A stretch of DNA of 61,984 nucleotides from positions 1-61,984 of the forward strand of contig WHUX01000276.1 in assembly GCA_015179025.1 (NCBI GenBank). Reading direction: 5' to 3'. Each line of letters begins with the position of its first letter. Within the stretch, counting starts at the first letter, position 1. Source of the stretch: Terfezia claveryi (lineage: Eukaryota; Ascomycota; Pezizomycetes; Pezizales; Pezizaceae). Positions 20,795-32,492 of this stretch are shown in pieces. Both the position numbers and the translations under genes were made by a program. The notes under the pieces were generated by a model, which worked only from the letters and a program-made list of their open reading frames with translations, was not told the DNA's origin and ran no database searches.

Positions 20795-21766
20795 GAGGTA
20801 GCTATCCTTAGCTAAATACAAGTTCTTTCTAACTCTAGAATAAAATAAGTATTTAGTAAAGGCTTAGGTAATAGTGGTCATAGTAGAGTAGGATCTTATA
20901 GTAGTCCTACAGATGGAACTATTAGTGGAGGTAGTAGAGATAAGTTTTCTACTACTTGTTCCAATTACTGTGTAAGGCTATTATAGAGTAGAATAGGTTT
21001 TGGTATAAGTACTTGTCCTTTTAGCTAAGTGAGTTAGTTCTCTATAGCTGTAAATCATTAATTATAGTAGAAATAGTATTGTTTAGCTTAATCTCTAAGC
21101 TATCCAATATTATAGTAGATAATACAGAATTCTTTGGCTTGAGTGCTTTGTTCTTTAAGAATTAAATCCTATATTTAAATAAGTATAGTACTACTATTAT
21201 TGGATAACTTAGTCTGTTCAGTAGTAGCTATATTTGTAGCGTTCTGAATATTGGCAGCTGTTTACTAGATAAATACTGTATTCTATTGTTGTGCAGCCTA
21301 AAGTTTACAAACTTCTTATAAAGCTACTTTTTTCTCTTCCACTAGCTATTTGGGGAGCTTTATAGTTATAGAGAAATTTGGTGCTGGTATTTAATAATAG
21401 AATGCTAGCTACTTGCCCTTTTGGAATGGTCCTAGCTATATAGAGCTTAAGAATAGTGGTAGTAGTACTGATAGTGCTACTGATCAAATAATGGGTTCTT
21501 CTAAAAAAGTAGATATAGATACTAGTGGTCTAATTTGGTGAGGTCCTTATATATCTTATAGTAGAAGTGGACTCTGAATAGATGAATATTAGTACTAAAT
21601 AAATTCCTCAGCTTATTGTTGAGCCTTAGCAATACTATTGTTATTATTATCAGCTATATAGTTATTGGACCTAGTACCAAGTAGTCTTCTGAGTATAGAT
21701 ATATTGGTATTGGTAGTAATATCTATAAAGTGTTATAGAGAAGTAGTATAATATTATAAGTGAACT
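20795..21766. other. Internal region between the 630-bp repeats
   Basis: About 970 bp, AT-rich, no recognisable gag or pol. The longest open frame is a 60-codon minus-strand stretch at 21305-21487 with no known motif. Probably the remnant internal part of a TRIM-like element. Confidence 0.4.
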
Positions 21767-22397
21767 ATAACTATGAGTATACAAGTTGGCGAAAAGGTAG
21801 AAAGAGGTTATTGGTGATAACTACAAGTATAAATGTAGTAATAACTCAGGTATAAAGTAGACTCAATAAGAGTAAAGCTATATAAGACTTAGAATACTAT
21901 TTGGGTCCTATTGTAATAACTATATAAAAGCAGTAGCTTATAGGGAAGCATTGATCTAATAACTCATTATCAGATCTGATAATACTTCCTATAATGGCTT
22001 AATAGTACTAATATCAGATAGTTGCCTAGAATAGAAAGACACTTCCTATTTAGGAACCTTATAGTCTGACATACATTGATTAGACAGCCTAAACTACAAT
22101 ACTTCATAGTTAGGCTAATATATATGAGTTGAACTCAAATATAATAAATAATAAGATAAGAGTATCAAATATTAGAATATCATAGAAATATAATAAAGAG
22201 AATATATATACAAGATCTATAATTAAAGCTACACACTTCCTTTACCTAATCCTTTTAATATCTACATATCTAATATACTACCCACATTTATATAGGTAAT
22301 TAAGCTATCATAGTCAACAATATAGTTAACAATATAGTAAGGTATTGGTTATCTTAGTAGAGAGTAGGTCTCTTACTTGAGCTATAATATATATATA
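21767..22397. repeat. Right copy of the 630-bp direct repeat (LTR-like)
   Basis: TATAACTATGAGTATACAAG ... GAGCTATAATATA, homologous along its whole length to 20168-20794. It includes a small internal duplication AACAATATAGT near 22318-22340. Confidence 0.6.
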
Positions 22398-22399
22398 TT

Positions 22400-22640
22400 A
22401 CTGAACTCCTCCAAATCACAGATAGTACCTTAAAAGACATCAAAGAGAAGATAGCTTTATTGATAATGATGAAGATCTAGAGCTTGCAATATATAAAGAG
22501 GATTGATATTAAGATATGGTTGATAAGTTGCTTGCAGATCAATCTGATTTGTCAGATATTAGCTTATCTGAAGGCTCTCTATACTCTGTCAATAAAGAAG
22601 AAGGCAATGAAAAAGGTAATAATAATGAAAAAGACTAGTA
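22400..22640 (+). pseudogene. Unrecognised acidic coding remnant
   Basis: One frame reads DEDLELAIYKED, a stop, then DMVDKLLADQSDLSDISLSE and GSLYSVNKEEGNEKG, before a stop at about 22636. The composition is protein-like and acidic, unlike its neutral surroundings. It may be the N-terminus of a transposase or Gag. I cannot identify it. Confidence 0.35.
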
Positions 22641-22739
22641 GGGAGTCTTAGTATAATAGTTAGAACAATAGTATAGCAAATAATACAAATGATAATACTC
22701 CATAACATAATTTATGACAATCTATCTATACCTAGTAAG

Positions 22740-24360
22740 AAAGCAAATAAAAGCAAATATCTTTAATACCTCTAGCTAAATACCTAATTTCAATTTAGAT
22801 ATTCTTTAGGAGCCTAAATCTAACTTTTTTTTATCTTCAGTAATATTATTCTCCTTAAAATTGCTCTCTAGAGAAAGCTCTAGAGAGATAATTATAGACC
22901 TTTGAAAAGGTCTACTACTGGTACTACTAGTACTTTGAGCTTTCTAAGGTACTTGAGTATTAACCTTTGGAGTTGGTATAAAGTTCCTAGATTTAAGCTT
23001 CTCCAAAAGATCTTCCAGAGTTATTCCATAAGTTAATATAAATTACACCTTCTCCATCATTATCTATACTTTTTGGATTTCCAATTCTTATTATTTTAGT
23101 GCCCTATCCTTTTCTCTTTCTGTTAGAGAATATTTTAGCATTTAGCATTCCATTTTAGCTTAGCTATCTTAATCCACTAAGCTTCAAACTTAATGTCCTT
23201 ACTTTAGGCACTAATAAGATCCTCTAAACCTAACTTAGTACTTGATTTCTTCTTCTTAGTACCCTTTCTCTAATAACCAGCCTTATAATTATCTAGTTCT
23301 TCCTTTTTATCACTATTTGACTTAGTATATATTCTTTTTTTTACAGCTTTTAAATCTAAATACCCTTACTTCTTTTATGTACTACTAGTAATACTCTCAA
23401 TATCTAAGGAGTCCTAGAGGTTAACTTTTTAATCTGAGATTTCTTTACCTATTCTTTTTTTAATACTTAAAACCTTAGTAGCAAATAAGGCTCTTTCTAA
23501 AGATATAGGTATATTTGCCTTAGTTGCTTTAGATTAAGCCATTTTTTATAGTGTTCCTTCAATTTCCAATTTATGTAAACTATCTAAGTTCTGTAAGTTA
23601 TTTGTAAACAAGCTTTAATTCTAAGAAAATGTATCTAATTTATCTATCTCATACTTATTGATAGAGTTATCTATAGCATTATCTACTTCTACTATACTAT
23701 AGAAATTCTTATCTATACTCCTTTTCTCTAAGTAGCTCTATGTATCTATACTTCTCTCCTCTAAATGGCTTTGTATATCTCTACTCCTCTCCTTTAAACA
23801 GCTTTATATATTTTCATTCTTCTCCTCCAAGTGGCTCTATATAGTACTAGATGCAGGGATATTAGATCTACTAGATATTTTCCTCTCTCTATTAAGCAAT
23901 ATTTTAGCCCCTCTCAGACCTTTTCTGATAATTCCTATTATAGTAGAAATTGAATTTATATAGTATTCTCCTAACTTAGTATTCAAAATCTTGAAGACTC
24001 AATAGATCTTCAATAACTAGTCTATTACTATTTTAGTAAATAAAACTATTTTGCCTTTAACCTTAGTTATATCTTCTAGATTACCAAACTCTATACTAAG
24101 CTCTAACCTCTTTGCTATCATATATTTCTTAATCATTTGAAGTATATGTACTTTCATTTTTTTTGTATTAGAATCTTATAACTTATCTTAGCTATCAAAC
24201 TAATAACCCTCTCCTCTCTAATCAGTAGTAGCAGTTTTTAACTTACAACCTCTTTAAACTTTAGTTCTTCTACCTAATAGTAGTAGAGGTTAATCTTAGA
24301 CCCCTTTTCTTATGCCTGCCAATTTGCTACCAGATACTGTGCTAGCCATTCCTTAGTAAG
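22740..24360 (-). pseudogene. Unrecognised AT-degraded coding remnants on the minus strand
   Basis: Minus-strand stretches keep protein-like texture between stops: SKATKANIPISLERALFATK (about 23470-23535), KAVKKRIYTKSNSDKKEELD (about 23260-23360), MKVHILQMIKKYMIAKRLEL (about 24090-24155), GNLEDITKVKGKIVLFTKIV and further. They may be a lysine-rich Gag-like or HTH protein of a transposon. No diagnostic motif was found. Confidence 0.3.
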
Positions 24361-25084
24361 AAGATCCTATTTAATATTCTACTATATTTCTGTAGCAATT
24401 ATTATTGCTAATAGCTTAAGCCTTTGATACATCTGCAAACCTAATCTAATTAGTACCTTACATACTCTCTTGATATATATATAAATACTTACTTCTTTAT
24501 AAATATTATATATTAGTTATCTTTAAAGTGCTGTTTGCTAGTAATACTCTAACCTCTAGAATTGTATCAAAGACAAAAGGTTATAGGTTGATTTGCTAAA
24601 CAATTTTTTATATAGTACTAGGCCTATTTAGAAATTGTACTAGCTAAAAGAAAAAAAAAACTTAGAAAACTACTAAACTTATTTAAAGCAAGCTCTAGTA
24701 TTTTACTCAGCTTTAGCATGCTAAACTTATATAACACATTTTTTCTAGGTAGAGGTTATAGTGCCTTATCTACCTTATTTATATAAAAACCTCAAAAGAG
24801 TTATTAGACTTTGGAGTATATAAGTGCTTTTATATGAAAATAGGAATTATATTAGAAAAAAAGCATACAACTTAAAATTGAATATCTCTATTAGCTTTTT
24901 AGTACTCAATAAGAATAGTTAGTTATTTTATCTATATAGAAAAGGAGGTAAACTTAAAAACAAAAGAATCTTAATTTAAGTTAAATAAGAAAGAAACTTG
25001 TATAGACTTAAGTAGGTAAAAGCCTACTTAACTGAAATAGAATAGTATAAAAGGTATAGTCATCTCTCCTTTAGAGCTTTTCTT

Positions 25085-27711
25085 TATATACTTGAAGTGC
25101 TCTATACTCTATACAATTCTATGATGTGATATAATTAATGTATTAAAGAAAAAATAATTAAGCTTATATCTTACTCATATAAAATAAGAACTATATAAAT
25201 TAGAGAACTACTATATGTAGATCTATATAGATCTTTACCTATAATAGATGTATAGTAAAACCAATATATACTTATTATAGTAGATGATTTTTCTTAGTTT
25301 TTCATAACAAGAGTAATCAAAAGAAAAGCACATATAGCAAATATACTATAAGAAATAATACTAGTCTTCGAAGTACTAGTTAAACACTAGATTAGTACTC
25401 TAAGAACAGATTAGGGAGGAGAATTTAACTCAAAAGAGTTTCTTCAATAGCTTAAGACTTATGGAATTTACTTCAAACTAATAATACTTTATTATAGTGA
25501 AACTAATATAGTAGCTGAATAAGCTAACCAAACTATTATGACTATAGTGTAAGAAAACCTTAGATATTTACCTTAAAGTCTATAGTCTTTAGCTATAGAT
25601 TATAGTACTTTTATAAAAAACTAACTACTAGTACTAGCTTTTGATAGAAATGTACCACTTGAAGTCTTAATTCTCTTGATTAATATTAGAAATGAGAGAT
25701 TAAAATTTTATTCTTTTAGACAGATAGTCTATATCTATATATATCTTAATACAAAACTTAAGAGTAGAGTAACTAAGGTATAGATAATAGGTTTTATTCT
25801 ATCTTATAGTATTTATAAAGTTATAATTATTATATTTAAGTAAATTATGATTGTAAAAAATACAATTCCTATTTAAAATAATATACAACTAATACTTGTC
25901 TAGGCTTCAACAATTCAACCAATACTTGTCTAAACTTTAATAGTACTAATAAGTGTATTAGAGTAACTTATCTAGCCTCTAGTATTATTAGTAGATAAAT
26001 AACTTATGCAGCCTTTAGTACTACTACCTTTAACTATACTAGTAGGAAGAGAACTGGCTACTACTCGTAGCTTACTAGAAGATCTAGAGGCTTTAGCTAT
26101 CCTATTAGAATCTAGTAGAAGTCAAAGATCAATAGCTAGAAAAGTAGTATTAAGACTCTCTAAAGATCTAGTTTAGCTTAGAATATAGGTACCTAGCTCT
26201 ACTTCAAAAGAAACTTATCTAACTATAACTGAAGTACTTTCTACTCCCTATGTATAAGAGTAGAAGAAGTAAAGAAATATAAGCTAGACTAGCTAAAAAG
26301 GTATAGAGTATATAAATAGGTAGACTATATTCTAAAAGGGAACTAGGTAGTGGATATAAAGTAGAAATTAAAAGAAAAGGAAGAAAGAGTGAAAGATAAT
26401 CCTAAATAATTTAAAGTAAGAGTCATAGCTAGAGAGTTCATATAGTAGTCAGAAGTTATTTCCATCAAATATATGCTTAGTTTAAAAAGAAGAAAGTTAG
26501 TAAATTGTCATTACTATTACTCTAACTCAAGATCTTATTATGAAGTAATATGATATTAAAGGAGCCTTTCTGAATGAAGCTTTTCAAAAAGAATTATATA
26601 TATAGGACTACTATACTATAAGCACTTGGGCCTAGTGACTTTAAAATCTCTATATATTACAAAACAGATAGCCTATAACTAGAATCGAGTACTAGACAAT
26701 TTATTAAAAGAACTTAGTTTTTAGTAATACTCTAATAATTTAGGCTTTTATTATTAATTTACCAATAGGAGCCTTATAGTAATATATATTGATAATCTAT
26801 TATATGAATTCAGAACTCTAGAATTGAAAAAATTTGGAAAAAGGAAATGAATAAATATATTACTCTTAAAGAAAGAGGTAAACCAAAGAGGTTTTTAGGA
26901 ATAATATTAGTTAGGAAGATAAACAAGTCATTATAACTAGGTTATCTACTATAGAAAAACTTACTTATAACCTTCAAATTATAACTAAAGCAATCAGTCT
27001 ATTTATACTTGATTTGAAGGAGCTAAATCAAATACCTAATGATATAAAAGCATTCTAAGTAATTACTAGTCAGTTGCTATTTATTACTTATATATGGTGG
27101 CTAATATTTAATATATAGTATAGTGGCTATATATTAAAACAAAATATTAACTGAGTAGAATATAAAAAAGACTAATAGAGTAGTTACCTACCTTCTATAT
27201 ACTAAATATGAGGGTATAAAATTAACTTCTACTACTGTAGCTCTAATAGATATATTCTATAATACAAAGAAAAAGAAGATAAAGAAAAAGGCTACTTTTA
27301 GTATCTTGATAAAGCTTAAGAACTCACTAATATCTTAGATATCTAAAAAACAAAATATTATAACCTTCTCATCAATAGAAGCTGAATATATTACTTTGAG
27401 TATAGGGGTGCAAGATAAAATGTAGTTGTAGAAGGTCATAGAATTTTTAAAGAAGATAAAGTTCTAAGGATTTAGACTAATAATATAAGGGTAGCAACCT
27501 TAATAGAGAATCCAAATTTCTATTGCAGAACCAAGCATAACTAGAGATGATACTATTTCATTTGAGAATACATAAAGGAAAGTAGTATAATAGTGCATTA
27601 AGTGCTAGAAGATAAGAACCTAGCTAATATACTAATAAAAGTAGTAATAGGACTAAGACTAGCCAAATTGAAGGAACAAGTAAGAATAATAAGCTTTAAA
27701 GGTATTATTAT
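25085..27711 (+). pseudogene. Copia A integrase, RT and RNase H (RIP-degraded)
   Basis: Integrase: YILIIVDDFS, then FFITRVIKRKAH; STLRTD, a stop, then GGEFNSKEFLQ (about 25400-25440), the copia RTDxGGEF block. RT: YDIKGAFLNEAFQKELYI (about 26549-26600, QYDIKGAFL type) and VIYIDNLLYE (about 26783-26810), where the YVDDLL catalytic box has lost its second Asp. RNase H: ITFSSIEAEYITLS (about 27361-27400). Stops occur every 10-30 codons, nearly all TAG or TAA where Gln or Trp is expected. Confidence 0.85.
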
Positions 27712-27723
27712 ATTAGAAGGGCA

Positions 27724-28213
27724 TATTGAAACTGAAATAATATGATAATATCAATAAGAAAAAAGTGGCATCGGGATATCAGGTAGTATCTCTAGAAGAC
27801 AAGGTTGTCTCCTATATCTTTTGTATTATTTGTATCTTCCAAGTATCTCTTAAGTGTCTCTTATATATCTCCTAGTATTTTTTAGTATCTCTTGGAGATA
27901 TTAAGAGATATTCTACCAATTGTAGAGATACACTTAGTTTTCAGTAATATTACTGTCTCTAAAGATACTAAAGATAAACTATTTTCTTTCCTGATGAATA
28001 CTAGATAATAGGTTGATAGAGATAATGGGCCGATAAGGATAATAGACTGATAGGGAGTCAAGTAATGAGAATAGGCTAATAGAAAATTAGGTGTTCAAAG
28101 TAGTAGAGAATTTCTTTATTTCTAGTATATATAAAAAGGGTTAGTTTTTATTTCAATTTAGTATGATATATGAATATAAACTTCTTTTTCATATAAAGGA
28201 ATAAAAATTTTTA
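27724..28213 (+). repeat. 3' LTR of Copia A, split by a MITE
   Basis: TATTGAAACTGAAATAATATG matches the start of the 5' LTR with TG changed to TA. It is interrupted after GATAAT by the MITE at 27751-27994 and resumes as ACTAGATAATAGGTTGATAG. It ends near 28213. Confidence 0.82.
27751..27994 (+). mobile_element. MITE copy 1 (244 bp) in the Copia A LTR
   Basis: TCAATAAGAAAAAAGTGGC ... ACTATTTTCTTTCCTGA. Ends are imperfect inverted repeats. It is the same sequence family as 50554-50798 and, inverted, 51536-51779. No coding capacity. Flanks TGATA/TGATG suggest a short target duplication. Confidence 0.75.
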
Positions 28214-28218
28214 AAAAG

Positions 28219-29200
28219 TCTTTATATACCTTCTTTTTTATATATTGATTATACTTCTTAAGTGTATATACTAGTAGTATATATTATATAGAGAGGGAAA
28301 AGGTTGTATTATAACTTTTCCCTAGGTACTGTATATACATATTATATTTGGGAAGGGAGATATTTTTTTATATTAAGGTTAGTGAGTTAGTTGGTGAGTA
28401 GTAAGAGTAATATAATTATTGAGTTGGTTTGATATAGTAGAGTAGTGAGTAGATGTTTATTTTAAATTTAAATTAAATCAAATTTATTTGTTTTTGTCTA
28501 TATATATTGGAAGTATTATATTTTACAAACATGTATTTTGAGAAAAATACTACAACCCAGGCTCCTTACTAGTAAGTTTTAACTATGGACTTTATAGAGA
28601 GAGAAAAAAATTATTTTAGTTAGTTGTTAGCTAGTTTAGAAATTATTGAGAAAGATAGAGTAAATAGAATTAAGTTTACCTATTTATCTTAGGGGTGGAA
28701 TATATCCTCTATTTTAGTTAGATACAATATAAAGTAGTAAGTAAATAGTTAATTAATTCTAGTTCTTTTTTTTTTTTTTTTCTAGAGAAATAGATACAGA
28801 TACTACTATCTTTACTCCTAAATCCTTATCATTTGTATTTTATATTAAGGATAGATAGATAGCCACCCTCCCCTTACTAGTGCTAAGGCACAAGTTTATT
28901 TTTTCTTTTAATAAAAATTCAAAAACATAAAACATTAACTTATTCATTTGTTGTTGGTGCTTACTCAAACTGTAGTTGCTGTTTTTTGCCTCTTTCAATA
29001 CTACATTCATCACTTCAAATAACTCTTTCAAAATCCTAGTCTTTCCTTTTCTATTATTGCTTATGCTAGTAGCTTAGCTGCATGCTGTACTGTAGGAAAT
29101 TTCCTATTCATTTAATTTGTACTAGCTAATAAGATTTAGAAAACCAATCATACATACCAGACTTTTTCAAGTCATTTTTATTTTTTTATTTTTACCAATT
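28219..29200. other. AT-rich unassigned region
   Basis: No gene supported. A hairpin AGGGAAAAGGTT/AACTTTTCCCT lies at about 28291-28323, and TGTATTATAAC (28303) to ATACTACA (28551) could be a degraded solo LTR. A 63-codon minus-strand frame at 28840-29031 (MKELFEVMNVVLKEAKNSNY...) looks protein-like but has no known motif. Confidence 0.35.
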
Positions 29201-29204
29201 GAAA

Positions 29205-29345
29205 TAACTGCATCCTCTTGTGTCAGGCGACATGGCCGTCCTGGTGCCTCGAGTTTTCATACCTTACAAGAAACTCCTCAACTGTTTGCTATGGTCAGCC
29301 AACTGCTTTCGCAATCTGAGTCACAGTGAGTTGGCAGTCGTAAAT
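29205..29345 (-). pseudogene. Tc1/mariner-type transposase, HTH fragment
   Basis: The minus strand reads LTVTQIAKAVG, a stop, then QTVEEFLVRYENSRHQDGH, in the pattern of the first helix-turn-helix of Tc1-like DNA-binding domains (IAKAVGCSKQTV...). Only this piece is recognisable. The catalytic domain is absent nearby. Confidence 0.45.
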
Positions 29346-29608
29346 TAGTTTGACGTTCACATGTACTGAGAAATATCTATGTATGTATATGTATTTACCT
29401 TCAGATATACCCCCTTTCCAGATATCTAATATTAAAAGCTTAAGGTCTAATGTGAAAATCGTCATAGAATTTAGAGGATGGAGTGCGGTTGTGTGGGTTT
29501 CTAATGAGGAGAGGGGGCACTATTGGTGGTTTTGTCTGTATGTTTGAAAATGTGTCAACGATTGTAGGTTAAGTACGTAACATATTCCCTAGATATATTT
29601 TTTGGCGT
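29346..29608. other. Unassigned spacer
   Basis: No supported gene. A 65-codon plus-strand frame at 29350-29547 has no recognisable motif and no neighbours in frame. Confidence 0.4.
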
Positions 29609-29803
29609 AGTTGAATTCCCATTGGCGAGATTCTGGTTTTTTTTTCGAGCAACGGAGAAACTACTAGCTGGGTAGCAGAAACAAGAACCGCCAGAGGGTC
29701 AAAACGAACTAAAGCGCCCACTTTCTCGCGGCGAGGGCTCTTGGTAGAGGAATACAAGATTTACCCTGAGCTTGAGCCCCCCGCAGCAGCCCAGGCCCCG
29801 TAT
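29609..29803 (+). other. Possible orphan exon with a splice donor
   Basis: A plus-strand frame open for about 65 codons (ends ...GLLVEEYKIYPELEPPAAAQ and APYE) is followed directly by GTAAGT at about 29804, a good 5' splice site. The composition is protein-like. No start or downstream exon could be joined with confidence, so it may be chance or the relic of a gene. Confidence 0.2.
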
Positions 29804-30285
29804 GAAGTAAGTAGCTAGAATAGGTCTATTGAAATGCCAAAGTGCAGGTAGGTTCACAGAAAAACTAAAGTCTGTCGCATACACACACTTGGCCATAAGT
29901 ACGATTTTGGAGGAGGGTTTCAAAAGATTACTTACTAATGTATGTACAGGGGAGGTTGACCAACACAGATAGTTCAGGGTAAACACAGGAGTTTGTTAGT
30001 ATCACATTCACTGATCCGATATTGTGTAGGCCCCCCCTGCCTAGCCATGTATCTACAGTAGAACTCTCAAGACTTTAGATAGGTATGTAAACATATAGCA
30101 AAATAAGTAGCGATAAGGGAAAAAAAAAAAAAAGATTATGGGTATGTTATCTCGTAGGTAGATATTTACGTTTCCAGAGAGACCGCGGGGGCGTCCACAG
30201 ATAGGAAACCCCAAGCCGGGCCTATTTCGGGCACGGCAGAAGGACAGTGAAATGATTGGCCAGCCATACAAGCCCATAGAAATGG
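29804..30285. other. Unassigned region
   Basis: No supported gene. An A run (about 30119-30133) precedes LINE-like sequence. The moderate GC content shows no RIP-like decay. Confidence 0.35.
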
Positions 30286-30600
30286 TTCCCCGACTCAATC
30301 ACAGCTCGCCAAAGGGGACCTACCCAGATCTCTGCAATCGAGAGTCAGATCAAGGGCCTATGTATTGGCAGAGAGTACCAGAGAGACCTAGCCATGACAG
30401 CAGACGTTTCTTGGGTTCAGAGGTCACATGGGCATCACAGGAAACGAGAAGTCCGATGCCAGAGCCAGTCCTGAGTCCATCCCGGGATCGGCTACTGGCA
30501 GAGGCCAATCGAACAGCCCAACGCCCAGCCCCCAGGATACATACGGGGTTCACAGATCAGACTAGAACCGCCCACGCCCTGGCAGCCTACCCACATACAC
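30286..30600 (+). pseudogene. LINE ORF2 RNase H fragment
   Basis: Plus strand, two frames: SAIESQIKGLCIGREYQRDL through ADVSWVQ, then a shift of one base to RGHMGITGNEKSDARASPES (about 30419-30475). The H-x-G-I-x-G-N-E-x-x-D pattern is the hallmark of the RNase H domain found at the C-terminus of Tad- and I-type LINE ORF2. Neither the RT before it nor a tail after it is visible. The fragment ends close to the hAT insertion at 30698. Confidence 0.6.
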
Positions 30601-30689
30601 CTGGATCCGAACCGATCGCGGACCCTCAAACATATGTATGTGGATGTATACATGTATTGATACTGGATCTGGTGCTTTGGAGGTTGCGT

Positions 30690-30697
30690 ATCATATC
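30690..30697. repeat. hAT target duplication ATCATATC, left
   Basis: Eight bases directly before CAGTATTTTG, repeated exactly at 36936-36943 after the other end. hAT transposases make 8-bp duplications. Confidence 0.9.
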
Positions 30698-30798
30698 CAG
30701 TATTTTGATCGGGCCGGCCTGGACCGGGTTGAACTCAGCCGCGGACTGGCCTGAATTGTCAGGCCGGCATGCATACCCACAAGAGCAGGTTGTAGATG

Positions 30799-30912
30799 GA
30801 CTGGTCCGACTGGGCCAGACTGGGCGGACTGGGCGGACTGGGCCGGACTGGGCGGACTGGGCCAGACTGGGCGGACTGGGCCGACTGGACAGACTGGACG
30901 GACTGGATCATC
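30799..30912. repeat. Minisatellite (GGCGGACTGG)n, left side of the hAT
   Basis: About 11 units of 10 bp, variants GGGCGGACTG, GGCCGGACTG and GGCCAGACTG. The same array in the same orientation occurs at 36697-36812. Repeats close to hAT ends commonly bind the transposase. A similar role here is inference. Confidence 0.85.
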
Positions 30913-31390
30913 AGACTAAGAAAATGAAGACGGCTGTACAACTGAGAGTTACTATATAACAGATATAGGCACGGAGTAAAAAGATATCATGATTTTCGCA
31001 ACCTAAGAGCTTATCGGCCTAGTAAATATGAAGAATCAAAACTAAAATGTGTTAGAATGACATACATTCCGTTCATTCCGCCCATGCCTTGCTACCTATA
31101 TGATATGTAGCCGTCAGCGGCTTGCACACCATATTGTGTACTCACACCTTGCTCGCACTCATATCGTTGCTTCATGCCTAGCTATACGGCTTGCAACGGA
31201 CATGTGCTTCTCCTCCTTCTTCATGCTTTAGATGTACGCTCATACATGTATATATATATCTCGTTCATGTTCCTACTTGTTTGGGATAATAGAAGCAATC
31301 ACTTCACTCAATACAATACATGCACTCACTGTGTATGCGAACATCTTCCATCTTCCTCTCTCCAGTGACCAACTCGCTCTGTTCATACCT
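30913..31390. other. hAT internal sequence without a recognised gene
   Basis: No transposase homology could be read here, although the catalytic domain would be expected on the minus strand. This supports an internal deletion. A T run at 31390-31407 is the LINE tail's poly-A on the minus strand. Confidence 0.5.
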
Positions 31391-31772
31391 TTTTTTTTTT
31401 TTTTTTTAAATACTTAGTACTCCTATGCAGCCCCAATAGGGGGGCTATGAGGAGCCACACGGAAACCCGGTGGATTCAAGGGTAAGGCCAGTTAATCGGC
31501 CAGACCCACGCGGACTAAATACAAAGATTACTGACAAGTTATAAAGGGGAAATTGAACTAAGATGTGAAGAGCTGTGAGACTGAAATAACATAGGACTAG
31601 AATGAAGGGAATTCGTAAATGGTGAGGGCTGACGATGAACCGTGACCTGAAACTTGCTCCTAAGTGAGCTCTTTATATATGATCCCGAAAAAGGCCTCCG
31701 TGGCCTCATAACTGTCTTCCCCTTCCTTTCTCCATTCCGCTTTATCGAGTTCTTCCCAGTTGCATAGTCCAA
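31391..31772 (-). mobile_element. LINE D: 5'-truncated Tad-like LINE tail
   Basis: Minus-strand insertion in hAT transposase. It holds the last ORF2 codons (LCNWEELDKAEWRKEGEDSY, then EATEAFFGIIYKELT and stop near 31661), a 3' UTR of about 250 bp and a poly-A tail (T run at 31390-31407). Tail hairpins lie at 31429-31446 (AGCCCCAATAGGGGGGCT) and about 31455-31473. The flanks GTTCATACC (31380-31388) and GTACGTACC (31773-31781) may be a 9-bp target duplication with two changes. Confidence 0.8.
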
Positions 31773-32416
31773 GTACGTACCGTAGTACCAGAACGTGGTA
31801 AGCATCGTGGAATGGCAGTATAACTTGCAGAAGTAGAAGATAAATAAGAAAGTAATAAACGGAAGCTTGGCTGTTCAACCTGCCGAAAAGAAATATGACA
31901 TAAAACAGTCCACTGAATAAGTAACTGCTTAAATATATCACTATTAAACTGAATTCGTGGTATACTATTTCCAAATGCCTGGCGGATAATACTATTTGGT
32001 ATTTCTGGCTCAACCGGTCCTTTTTCTGTCAACTGGTGCTGTGATCTCAGATGCTCAATAGGATGTCGAGTTGATCCACAAGCATACTGCTTTGGATTAC
32101 TGCGACATAAGCGGCATCGCCAGGCAGGTTTCCCATTTTGTGACACTTGTATGCCATAAAGCCATATCCAACTGCGCCATTGTACACTTTTATTGTACCA
32201 AGTAGTTTGGGATCCTGAAGCCGATGGTGTAAGTGTGGAAATTTCAGATGGTGGGGCCTGCGATCCAGATGAGGAGGGTTGTATAGATATAGTAGAATCA
32301 TTATCGTGCTCAAATGCAGTAGTGATATCAGCCAGATCGTGGTCGCTTAAGGTCACTAGGTTGTCATCAAACAGATCGGACTCAAGGTCCATGTCCGCTG
32401 GGTTGAAATTGTCCAT
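31773..32416 (-). pseudogene. hAT transposase, N-terminal part with BED zinc finger
   Basis: ATG at 32416. Acidic, Ser-rich N-terminus, then a BED-type finger WRCRLC ... HLRSQH with Cys 101 and 104 and His 122 and 127. The beginning of the hAT catalytic region follows: IPRIQFNSDIFKQLLIQW, then TVLCHISFRQVEQPSFRLLL and LPRSGTTVR. In this family the BED finger binds DNA near the element ends. The frame is cut at 31773 by LINE D, and the RNase H-like core and dimerisation domain are missing. Without these parts it could at most bind DNA. Confidence 0.8.
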
Positions 32417-32441
32417 TTCGTATACTTTGTAAAATGTTAGT

Positions 32442-32454
32442 ATATTATAAGCTC
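32442..32454. repeat. LINE C target duplication, left copy
   Basis: ATATTATAAGCTC, repeated exactly at 36564-36576. Perfect 13-bp match, adjacent to the poly-A tail on this side. Confidence 0.92.
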
Positions 32455-32492
32455 TTTTTTTTTTAAAAAAAAAAACTAATTACTACCTATAC

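Larger units (their letters stand above)
18990..25085. other. AT-rich block nested in Copia A
   Basis: About 6 kb of very AT-rich DNA that separates copia gag from copia integrase. It contains a tandem duplication (19155-19645), a 630-bp direct repeat pair (20168-22397) and two coding-like remnants (22400-22640 plus; 22740-24360 minus). All frames carry dense TAA/TAG. Only the parts listed separately could be interpreted. Confidence 0.6.
17520..28213 (+). mobile_element. Copia A: RIP-degraded Ty1/copia element carrying nested insertions
   Basis: 5' LTR 17520-17757, primer site, gag, integrase, RT, RNase H, purine tract (TTAGAAGGGCA before 27724) and 3' LTR 27724-28213. Flanks are GAAAG (17515-17519) and AAAAG (28214-28218), a 5-bp target duplication with one G-to-A change. 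The order integrase before RT is diagnostic of copia. The 10.7 kb length is inflated by a LINE tail (18225-18785), a large AT-rich insertion (about 18990-25085) and a MITE in the 3' LTR. Coding regions are saturated with TAA/TAG and A/T bias. Confidence 0.85.

Noticed and set aside
18990..28213. Mitochondrial DNA or phage-like AT-rich insert
   Set aside because: AT-richness is explained by decayed copia and other repeats. Copia integrase and RT motifs, LTRs and a target duplication are visible, and no mitochondrial genes are present.
30252..30959. 235-codon plus-strand frame
   Set aside because: It runs across the hAT border at 30698 and through the minisatellite. Its first half is the wrong frame of a LINE RNase H, so it is not one gene.
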